DNA of 12,815 nucleotides from DAORIO01 sp035438585 (lineage in GTDB: Bacteria; Patescibacteriota; Minisyncoccia; Phycocordibacterales; UBA9973): the NCBI GenBank assembly GCA_035438585.1, contig DAORIO010000015.1, forward strand, positions 1 to 12,815, read 5' to 3'. The notes under the pieces are model-generated. The model did no database searches. It was not told where the DNA came from and saw nothing but the letters and a program-made list of their open reading frames with translations. This document shows positions 1 through 4,737 of the stretch, piece after piece. The translations under genes were made by a program, and so were the position numbers. Each line of letters begins with the position of its first letter. Positions within the stretch are counted from its first letter, which is position 1.

Positions 1-58
1 CACCCCTTACGGAACTCGATCTTAAGTCGAGCGCGTCTACCAATTCCGCCACCCGGGC
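1..58 (-). tRNA. trnL: tRNA-Leu(UAA), 3' end cut off by window edge
   Basis: Read on the minus strand this is the 5' part of a class II tRNA. It shows the acceptor strand GCCCGGG, a D-arm with GGCGGAATTGGTAGACGC, and an anticodon stem CTCGA/TCGAG closing the loop CTTAAGA, which gives anticodon UAA. The start of a long variable arm follows, and the window ends before the T-arm and 3' acceptor strand. Its layout matches the complete tRNA-Leu(CAA) near 9.4 kb. Confidence 0.93.
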
Positions 59-93
59 AAGGTATCGAACAAAGGGTATAAAGTATTTGTCCT

Positions 94-171
94 CACAAGT
101 AAAATTTCTGACGAAATTTTCTCGCGAGCCCGCCTCGCGGTTTTTGCCTTTCGCTACGCTCAAACAAAAAC
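94..171. repeat. Dispersed three-hairpin repeat, copy 1
   Basis: This 78-bp block recurs at 9178-9253. Both copies begin CACAAGTA and continue through TTCTGACGAA, CTCGCGA, GTTTTTGC and GCTACGC. Three hairpins can be drawn. The first is AAAATTTC/GAAATTTT around TGAC; the second is CGCGAG/CTCGCG. The third is an outer stem GTTTTTG/CAAAAAC enclosing an imperfect palindrome, 147-164, read on minus as TTTGAGC-GTA-GCGAAAG with two adjacent G·A mismatches. In copy 2 the first stem has different bases but still pairs. Both copies lie 3' of a tRNA gene. Confidence 0.7.
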
Positions 172-183
172 AACGCTCCGGCT

Positions 184-233
184 CGGACTCGTACCCAAAA
201 CAGGAAGCAGTTCCTGTTTTTTTGTCGAGTCCG
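184..233 (-). terminator. Nested inverted repeat at the tRNA-Lys 3' end
   Basis: An outer 8-bp inverted repeat, CGGACTCG (184-191) with CGAGTCCG (226-233), includes the last four bases of tRNA-Lys. Inside it is a perfect 10-bp hairpin, AAAACAGGAA/TTCCTGTTTT (197-206, 211-220), with loop GCAG on plus. A run of seven T on plus (217-223) is an A run in the tRNA-sense transcript, and AAAACAGGAA gives a U run after the hairpin. It probably serves as the tRNA-Lys transcription terminator. Confidence 0.6.
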
Positions 234-302
234 CCCACTAGGGATCGAACCTAGGACCTTCTCCTTAAGAGGGAGCTGCTCTACCAGCTGAGCTATGGGC
301 GG
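230..302 (-). tRNA. trnK: tRNA-Lys(CUU)
   Basis: The complete cloverleaf on minus has acceptor CCGCCCA/TGGGCGG, D-stem GCTC/GAGC with loop AGCTGGTA, and anticodon loop CTCTTAA, which gives anticodon CUU. The T-stem is CTAGG/CCTAG around TTCGATC. The anticodon stem GCTCC/GGAGA has one mismatch at its outer end (27-43, G and A). The discriminator base is A at position 230 and CCA is not encoded. Confidence 0.92.
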
Positions 303-333
303 ATATAAAATTATCAATTTACTATATTATTCC

Positions 334-364
334 ATTATATCCCTATATTTCTGTTATCTACCAA
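334..364 (-). promoter_or_regulatory. Possible promoter of tRNA-Lys
   Basis: A perfect -10 hexamer TATAAT on minus (339 to 334) would start transcription about 25 nt before the tRNA. The best -35 candidate, TTGGTA (364 to 359), sits 19 bp upstream, longer than ideal. Confidence 0.4.
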
Positions 365-371
365 AACAGCA

Positions 372-388
372 TATGGGTGGATATAAAA
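372..388 (-). repeat. Duplicated 5' end of tRNA-Lys
   Basis: The 17-mer TATGGGTGGATATAAAA differs at one base from 294-310, which spans the tRNA-Lys 5' acceptor strand and its upstream flank. The two copies are 78 bp apart. No remaining cloverleaf follows this copy, so it is a fragment, not a gene. Confidence 0.6.
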
Positions 389-410
389 ATTTAAATAAAA
401 GAGGAATCTT

Positions 411-573
411 GATTCTTACAGAATCGGTACAGGTTTCGTGTGTTCTCGGTTTACGCCTACGAGCACATACTCAACCTCTTCAAGTCCCCTCCGAAAGCAA
501 AGCAGTTTGCTTTCTTCCTCGGCATACAATAAAAGCCAAAAGCTTTTATTGTAATGTGCCGGGAAGAGGACTT
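411..573 (-). repeat. tRNA-Leu satellite repeat, unit A
   Basis: Together with unit B this fills most of the 420 bp without a gene between tRNA-Lys and tRNA-Leu(UAG). In plus-strand order it contains five parts. First is a small hairpin GATTC/GAATC around TTACA (411-425). Second is CGGTACAGGTTTC (425-437). Third is AACCTCTTCAAGTCC (473-487), an inverted T-arm copy. Fourth are two hairpins: a GCAG-loop one (493-514, 9 bp) and a 12-bp one (525-553). Fifth is GTGCCGGGAAGAGGACTT (556-573), identical to the 3' end of tRNA-Leu(UAG). Open frames here only reflect the repeats and I see no gene. The 303-410 stretch before it is plain AT-rich DNA apart from the tRNA-Lys promoter and fragment. Confidence 0.7.
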
Positions 574-739
574 TCTCCTTACAGGAGCGGTATAGGTTTC
601 CGATTTTTTCTCCTTCGGCAAGCTCAGGATTAAAAATATCGGAGAACCTTTTCAAGTCCTACGCAAGAGTAAAGCAGTTTACTCTTGCGCTCCCAGCACC
701 GCAAATCAAAAGATTTGCTTTGTGCCGGGAAGAGGACTT
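574..739 (-). repeat. tRNA-Leu satellite repeat, unit B
   Basis: This is the second tandem unit, with the same order of parts as unit A. It has the hairpin CTCC/GGAG around TTACA (575-587), CGGTATAGGTTTC (588-600), AACCTTTTCAAGTCC (645-659), a 12-bp GCAG-loop hairpin (662-689), a 7-bp AAAA-loop hairpin (701-718), and GTGCCGGGAAGAGGACTT (722-739). That last part is the actual T-arm and acceptor end of tRNA-Leu(UAG). The shared 18-mer is offset by 166 bp between units. The stems keep pairing although their sequences differ from unit A. Confidence 0.7.
600..642. repeat. REP-like imperfect palindrome
   Basis: The core TCCTTCGGCAAGCTCAGGA (611-629) reads on minus as an imperfect hairpin with adjacent G·A mismatches. 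It is enclosed by an AT-rich outer stem with ends CCGA (600-603) and TCGG (639-642). The same plan, a variable outer stem plus a GAGC-nnn-GCGA-like core, is seen at 140-171 and 8131-8162, and in weaker form at 9224-9253. Resemblance to REP elements is by structure only; no REP transposase is in the window. Confidence 0.5.
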
Positions 740-804
740 GAACCTCCATGAGTCACCTCGCTTGCTCCTAAGGCAAGTGCGTCTACCAATTTCGCCATCC
801 CGGC
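723..804 (-). tRNA. trnL: tRNA-Leu(UAG)
   Basis: An 82-nt class II tRNA on minus. The acceptor is GCCGGGA/TCCCGGC, the D-arm contains AAATTGGTAGACGC, and the anticodon stem CTTGC/GCAAG closes the loop CTTAGGA, which gives anticodon UAG. A long variable arm follows, then T-arm GGAGG/CCTCT around TTCAAGT. The discriminator is A and CCA is not encoded. Its 3' end is the template for the satellite units downstream. Confidence 0.94.
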
Positions 805-813
805 AGTGAATGC

Positions 814-819
814 ATAATA
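814..819 (-). promoter_or_regulatory. Weak -10 element for tRNA-Leu(UAG)
   Basis: The hexamer TATTAT on minus ends 9 bases before the tRNA 5' end, a plausible spacing for a start close to the mature end. I find no convincing -35 box; read-through from the rbfA/tRNA-Cys operon is an alternative. Confidence 0.3.
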
Positions 820-850
820 CTATATATTTAAATATTTTAAAATACTATTC

Positions 851-946
851 TGAGGCCCGGGCGAGAATGCCTCTCCTTTTAGTCGAAACGCATAATTTTT
901 ATAGTCACCTTGCTCCTTAAAAATTAGCGCCTACGGTTCGATTCTC
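851..946 (-). repeat. tRNA-Cys satellite with tRNA-Leu-like fragment
   Basis: TGAGGCCCGGGCGAGAAT (851-868) is an exact direct copy of 986-1003, the T-arm and acceptor end of tRNA-Cys, 135 bp away. Between them, GGTTCGATTCTC (935-946) is the exact inverse of the tRNA-Cys T-arm (GAGAATCGAACC on plus). The stretch 903-934 resembles tRNA-Leu(UAG): AGTCACCT and TGCTCCTTAA followed by GCGCCTAC match its variable arm, anticodon arm and D-loop. No full cloverleaf can be drawn, so this is a decayed or chimeric tRNA fragment. Confidence 0.65.
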
Positions 947-949
947 TTG

Positions 950-985
950 AATAAATAAAATCCTAAAATTAGGATTTTATTTATT
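950..985 (-). terminator. Hairpin terminator after tRNA-Cys
   Basis: A perfect 16-bp stem (950-965 with 970-985) with loop AAAT begins three bases past the tRNA-Cys 3' end. It is AT-rich with a short GC centre (TCCTA/TAGGA), giving U-rich RNA at its 3' side. It probably ends the DUF4446-infB-rbfA-tRNA-Cys transcript. Confidence 0.65.
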
Positions 986-987
986 TG

Positions 988-1059
988 AGGCCCGGGCGAG
1001 AATCGAACCCGCGTATAAGAGTTTTGCAGACTCTTGCCTTACCACTTGGCGACCGGGCC
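988..1059 (-). tRNA. trnC: tRNA-Cys(GCA)
   Basis: A 72-nt tRNA on minus. The acceptor is GGCCCGG/CCGGGCC, D-stem GCC/GGC with loop AAGTGGTAA, and the anticodon stem AGAGT/ACTCT closes CTGCAAA, giving anticodon GCA. The T-arm is GCGGG/CTCGC around TTCGATT. The discriminator is U, as usual for cysteine tRNA. Only six bases separate it from the rbfA stop codon, so it is probably cut out of the infB-rbfA transcript. Confidence 0.95.
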
Positions 1060-1065
1060 TTTAAT

Positions 1066-1404
1066 TTATTTTTCGTGTGACAACTCTTCTATTCTTTGTC
1101 TATTTTTTTCTCCACTATCTATCAAAAAATCGATATGAGGAACAACTCGACTTCTCATATTTTTTTGTAGATATTCTCGAAATTCTGGTCGTTTTCTATG
1201 AAGAAAATTTACCACATCAGTTTCTTTGTTGTTCGGAAGAACGCTGACAAATATATCAGCTTTTTTCATTCTATCATCTACCATAACTCTGGTTACAGAA
1301 ATTAGGGGATTTGAAGTGGCTTCAATTTCTATGAACATAGCTGCAACTCTTCGAATAAGTTCTTCCATTTTTCCTTTTCTTCTGTTTTCTTGGGTTGTTT
1401 CCAT
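1066..1404 (-). CDS. rbfA: Ribosome-binding factor A (RbfA)
   Basis: RbfA is a small KH-fold protein that binds the 30S subunit late in assembly and helps mature the 16S rRNA 5' end. The 112-residue product has the expected length and pattern. It has an N-terminal helix with RRVAAMFIEIE, then LISVTRVMVDDRMKKADIFV matching the family's conserved strand with the Asp and Ala-Asp, and finally RSRVVPHIDFLIDSGEK near the C-terminus, the R-x-x-P-x-[IL]-x-F signature. It starts one base after the infB stop (TAA-A-ATG), so the two are surely co-transcribed and probably translationally coupled. The infB-rbfA order is widely conserved in bacteria. tRNA-Cys follows six bases downstream. Confidence 0.93.
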   Translation of the reverse strand: METTQENRRKGKMEELIRRVAAMFIEIEATSNPLISVTRVMVDDRMKKADIFVSVLPNNKETDVVNFLHRKRPEFREYLQKNMRSRVVPHIDFLIDSGEKNRQRIEELSHEK

Positions 1405-1405
1405 T

Positions 1406-2905
1406 TTATTTTTCTACTTCAACAAATGATAAAATAACATCGCCAATTGCAATTTCTATTTTTGAAGCAATCATTATTCCACATTCGTTTCCTTCTAGAA
1501 CTTCTCTTGCTTTAGTTTTGGCTTGCTCAATTCCAAGTATTGTTGCTTCGCCAATTATATTTTCTCTTCGAATAATTTTTGCCCGTCCTGTTGTTAGAGC
1601 TCCTTCCGTTACTCGTCCTCCAACAACTTGCTTTTCTTTTGATTTATTGAAAATTCTCAAAACTTTAGTTTTACCTTTTTCTTCAAGTACAAGTTCTCTT
1701 GGGCGTCTGATTTCTTTTAGTTCTTCCAAAAATTCAACAAGTTTGTAAATAATATCAAAAGAATTAATTTGGATATTCTGTACAATAGCCAAGTCTTGAG
1801 CTCCTTTCTCAGTCTTTACTCTAAATGAAACAATAACTGCATCTTTGTCTGTCATAAGAGATTTTACATCTGCTTCTGTTACTTGTCCGACACCTGAACT
1901 GATTATTTTAAAAGATACTTTGTCATCTTCTATTTTTCTGATTTCTTTTATGATTGCCTCAAGTGTTCCAAGAGTATCTGCTTTTATTATTATAGGAACA
2001 AAAAAAGTGTCAGCTTTTATATTTTCGTTTAGATTTATTTTTTGAACAGAAGTCGTTGAAAACACTTCTGCATCTTTTTTATTATCAAAAGTTTCAAAAA
2101 ATTCACCAGCCGAAGGGACGTTGTCCCAACCAACAATTTGAACTGGATGTGAAGGAGGTACCGTGTCAGCATTTTTACCCATAAAATCTTCCATAATTCT
2201 CGTACCTGAGAGTGATCCTTTTAGAGCTACAAAATCTCCTTTTTTCAAAGTTCCATTTTTTATAACAAGAGTTGCAGAGATTCCTCTTTTTGTGTCTCTG
2301 TGTGATTCAATAACTACTCCAACAGCATTTTTATTTACATCTGCCGTAAAGTTTTCCATTTCAGCAACTAGTAGAATTATTTCAAGAAGCTGATCTATTC
2401 CGTCACCAGTTTTTCCAGAAACAGCTATAAAAGGAATGTTTCCACCAAAACCTTCAACTAGTACATTTTGCTCTGCTAGATCTATTTTTACTTTTTCTAC
2501 ATTTGAGTTTGGCTTATCGCTTTTTGTGATAGCAACAATAAAAGGGGTTTTTGATTCTTCAATTTGTTTTATTGCTTCTTTTGTTTGTTCTTTTACACCT
2601 TCTTCACCAGAAACAACAAGTATTGCGATATCCGCAACTTTAAGTCCACGTTCACGCATTCCAGTAAAGGCACTGTGTCCTGGAGTATCTATAAAAACAA
2701 TTTCTTTTTCTATATTTTTGTCATCTTTATGTTTAACGACAAAAGCACTTAAGTGCTGAGTTATTCCACCAGATTCACCGCCTGCGACATTTGATTTTCG
2801 AATATAGTCTAAAAGCGTTGTTTTTCCATGGTCGATATGACCAACAATCGCCACAACAGGTGGGCGTGTTTTTATAGATTCTTCAGCTTTGTTTTGTTTG
2901 GTCAT
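1406..2905 (-). CDS. infB: Translation initiation factor IF-2, short form
   Basis: IF-2 is the GTPase that places initiator tRNA on the 30S subunit and promotes 70S joining. The 499-residue protein begins almost directly with the G domain, so the long N-terminal region of typical IF-2 (often 700-900 residues in total) is absent. Visible motifs are P-loop GHIDHGKTT (22-30), switch 1 GGITQHLSAF (46-55), DTPGH (73-77), TKSD (127-130) in place of the usual NKxD, and SGKTGDG (163-169) at the G5 position. Domains II, III and the C-terminal fMet-tRNA-binding domain follow, with HPVQIVGWDNVPSAGE typical of domain II and ECGIMI near the C-terminus. It lies 4 bp after the DUF4446 gene and 1 bp before rbfA. 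Identification is secure; the shortened form is common in reduced genomes. Confidence 0.95.
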   Translation of the reverse strand: MTKQNKAEESIKTRPPVVAIVGHIDHGKTTLLDYIRKSNVAGGESGGITQHLSAFVVKHKDDKNIEKEIVFIDTPGHSAFTGMRERGLKVADIAILVVSGEEGVKEQTKEAIKQIEESKTPFIVAITKSDKPNSNVEKVKIDLAEQNVLVEGFGGNIPFIAVSGKTGDGIDQLLEIILLVAEMENFTADVNKNAVGVVIESHRDTKRGISATLVIKNGTLKKGDFVALKGSLSGTRIMEDFMGKNADTVPPSHPVQIVGWDNVPSAGEFFETFDNKKDAEVFSTTSVQKINLNENIKADTFFVPIIIKADTLGTLEAIIKEIRKIEDDKVSFKIISSGVGQVTEADVKSLMTDKDAVIVSFRVKTEKGAQDLAIVQNIQINSFDIIYKLVEFLEELKEIRRPRELVLEEKGKTKVLRIFNKSKEKQVVGGRVTEGALTTGRAKIIRRENIIGEATILGIEQAKTKAREVLEGNECGIMIASKIEIAIGDVILSFVEVEK

Positions 2906-2909
2906 AATT

Positions 2910-3362
2910 TTACTTTGTTTTTAGGATTGCGTTTTTTAGGACAATTCTTTCTTCTTCTGTTAATTCGTGCTCACTCGCCCCATTTATTATCGGCTTTAGA
3001 AAAAAGCTATTTCTCTCTCGAGAGTATAATGATGAAAATATAACACCATTTTCCTCTTCGTCAACTAGGGCAACTGAAAAACTCTGGTTGCCTCCTTGGT
3101 CTTTGAAGGGGTTATATCTCATAGCATGAACGCCACGAATGCTTCTAGAATTCTTTTTTAAAAGCTCTTTTGTTACTGTTTCCATCTCTTTTTCGCGATT
3201 GTTTAGGTTTTCTACTTTAGCCAAAATGTTATTCAAAAAGCCTTCTATGTCAGTATCTTTGTTCTTAAAAAACTTGCTTATCTTTGAGTAAATCAAAATA
3301 ACCCCAATTAGGGCGATTGAAGATATTCCAAATACGATGTAGAGTAGTATTTCAGATGGCAT
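2910..3362 (-). CDS. DUF4446 family membrane-anchored protein
   Basis: The 150-residue product has one N-terminal membrane segment (about residues 6-26), a short charged, probably coiled-coil linker (30-65) and a compact C-terminal domain. RYNPFKDQGGNQSFSVAL and SLYSRERNSFFLKPI match the DUF4446 pattern I know, followed by LTEEERIVLKNAI. The function of this family is unknown to me; in Firmicutes members occur near parA/parB. Here it is the first gene of the operon with infB and rbfA, 4 bp before infB. The ATG lies exactly where transcription from the TATAAT box at 3374-3369 should begin, so the mRNA may be leaderless. Family assignment is by pattern recall, not by search. Confidence 0.8.
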   Translation of the reverse strand: MPSEILLYIVFGISSIALIGVILIYSKISKFFKNKDTDIEGFLNNILAKVENLNNREKEMETVTKELLKKNSRSIRGVHAMRYNPFKDQGGNQSFSVALVDEEENGVIFSSLYSRERNSFFLKPIINGASEHELTEEERIVLKNAILKTK

Positions 3363-3368
3363 TTGGCC

Positions 3369-3397
3369 ATTATAAAGAAATGAGAGCTTTTAATCAA
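3369..3397 (-). promoter_or_regulatory. Leaderless promoter of the DUF4446-infB-rbfA-tRNA-Cys operon
   Basis: On minus, TTGATT (3397 to 3392) and TATAAT (3374 to 3369) are 17 bp apart. Six bases separate the -10 box from the A of the DUF4446 ATG (3362), so the expected +1 is the start codon itself. The box lies between and over the 5' ends of two divergent genes. The reverse reading, TATAAA, might serve the desulfurase gene. Confidence 0.65.
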
Positions 3398-4588
3398 TTA
3401 AAAAATATATTTAAATTTTCTGGTTCAAACCGGGTTTTTTTAGATTTTGCATCGGGAACAAAAATGAACAGAAATGTTTTGAAAGTTTATAGACATGCTA
3501 AAGTAAATTTCGGCGCTAATCCTTCTGCTATTTACAAAGAAGGGATTGTTTCTGCTTTAGAAATTGAAAAATCTAGAAAAAATATTGCTAGTTTATTTGG
3601 CGCGCATCCAGATGGAGTATTTTTTACTTCTGGAGCTACAGAGTCAAACAATATTGTTGTTCAGGGTGTTATTAAATCTTTTAAAAAACACAATCAAGAT
3701 TATGCAAAAGTTTTAGTAAGTCCTTATGAACACAAATCTGTAAGTGAGGCTGTTAAGATAGCTGGTGCGAGCATTGTTGAGATGCCAACTGAAGATAATG
3801 GCGAGATAGATATAAAGAAAACAAAAGAGATAATAAATAAAGAAAATATAATACTAGTGTGTGCTTCTTTTTGTAGTAATGAAACAGGAATGATTTTGCC
3901 AATAAAAGAAATTGTAAAGTTGGTTCGACACAAGAGAAAGGAAAGTGGTTCAGTTTTTCCAATAGTTCATTCTGATATTACGCACGCTATTTTAAATACG
4001 GAAATAAAATTAGATACATATGGTGCAGACATTTTAACTTTTGGCGGGTCAAAAATATCTGGCCCTAAAAATATTGGAGCAATAATTACAAAACTCGGAA
4101 TAGAGATAGAGCCAATATTAGGTGGTGGTGGACAAGAATCTGGCTTAAGGCCAGGAACCTTGGATGTTGCTGGTGTTAATGGGTTGGCTAAAGCTGTTTT
4201 GGAAGCTAAAAATAATTTAGGTTTTCTAAGCGCTCACAATAAAGAATTGAAAGACTTTTTGACTGCAGAAATTGCAAGACAAAAATTGAGTGTAAATATC
4301 ATTGAATACAAAGAAAGAATTGATTCGATAATTGCAATTGTTGTACCAAAAATCGAAAGTGAACTTTTGGTCATTGAACTCGACGCCAAAGGGCTTGTTG
4401 TATCGAGCGCTTCTGCCTGCACAAAATTCTCAAATACTCCTGTGCGAGCTTATGAGGTATCGGGTATTGATCTAAAAAATGACGGCGTAATAAGAATTTC
4501 TTTTGGAACAGAAACTACAAAAGGGGATTTGAAAAAACTAGTAAAAGCACTTGGTGAAATAATATTGAAATATAAAAATTTCTCTTAA
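3380..4588 (+). CDS. Cysteine desulfurase, NifS/IscS family
   Basis: A PLP enzyme that removes sulfur from cysteine and passes it, as a persulfide, to Fe-S or tRNA thiolation pathways. Numbering from the ATG at 3380 gives 402 residues, the usual family length. The motifs are VFLDFASGT near the N-terminus, SGATESNN, EHKSV, CSNETG, HSD (197-199), the PLP lysine in GGSK (K225), GGGQESGLRPGT, and the active-site loop SASACTKFS with catalytic C347. Two departures are visible: the usual H before the PLP lysine is S, and the usual Gln three residues after the conserved Asp is His (H202). An in-frame ATG at 3356 and a TTG at 3317 lie upstream, but they overlap the divergent DUF4446 gene. I chose 3380 as the start that does not overlap it, with moderate certainty. 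No scaffold protein gene is adjacent. Confidence 0.9.
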   Translation: MRAFNQLKNIFKFSGSNRVFLDFASGTKMNRNVLKVYRHAKVNFGANPSAIYKEGIVSALEIEKSRKNIASLFGAHPDGVFFTSGATESNNIVVQGVIKSFKKHNQDYAKVLVSPYEHKSVSEAVKIAGASIVEMPTEDNGEIDIKKTKEIINKENIILVCASFCSNETGMILPIKEIVKLVRHKRKESGSVFPIVHSDITHAILNTEIKLDTYGADILTFGGSKISGPKNIGAIITKLGIEIEPILGGGGQESGLRPGTLDVAGVNGLAKAVLEAKNNLGFLSAHNKELKDFLTAEIARQKLSVNIIEYKERIDSIIAIVVPKIESELLVIELDAKGLVVSSASACTKFSNTPVRAYEVSGIDLKNDGVIRISFGTETTKGDLKKLVKALGEIILKYKNFS

Positions 4589-4608
4589 TTTATTTTTCTT
4601 ACCCAGCG

Positions 4609-4617
4609 TGATATAAT
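4609..4617 (+). promoter_or_regulatory. Extended -10 promoter upstream of clpB
   Basis: TGATATAAT is an extended -10 (TGn plus a perfect TATAAT at 4612-4617). A poor -35, TTTATT, lies 17 bp upstream. Transcription from here would leave a leader of about 115 nt before clpB. No CIRCE-type inverted repeat is seen. Confidence 0.5.
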
Positions 4618-4707
4618 GCCCATGTTGAGCGTTTTAGTCTTTGTGGGCTTCAGTCTATGATTCTAAACCCGCAATCTATAAGCTACAACCTAGTAAAATG
4701 GTCTAAA

Positions 4708-4735
4708 TACTAATTACTAACATACTAAATACTAA
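4708..4735 (+). repeat. Four phased TACTAA hexamers before the clpB start
   Basis: TACTAA occurs at 4708, 4715, 4723 and 4730, spaced 7, 8 and 7 bases, ending two bases before the ATG. There is no Shine-Dalgarno sequence, so this block occupies the place where one would be expected. It could be a translation enhancer, a protein binding site or simple-sequence drift. Confidence 0.55.
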
Positions 4736-4737
4736 AT

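Noticed and set aside
295..655. Open frames on both strands in the gap between tRNA-Lys and tRNA-Leu(UAG)
   Set aside because: They run through tRNA fragments, hairpins and tandem repeats, lack any recognisable protein pattern and have no start signal.
411..739. Possible CRISPR array
   Set aside because: Only two units of about 165 bp, with repeats scattered inside each unit and matching a tRNA; there is no constant repeat-spacer pattern and no cas gene.
3317..3379. Earlier starts (TTG 3317, ATG 3356) for the cysteine desulfurase
   Set aside because: They overlap the divergent DUF4446 coding start and add residues unlike the family; ATG 3356 stays possible but is less likely.
4618..4674. 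Riboswitch or thermometer in the clpB leader (alternative GCCCA/TGGGC and TTGTGGG/CCCGCAA helices)
   Set aside because: The left arm of the first helix would lie upstream of the expected transcription start, and single short helices are weak evidence.
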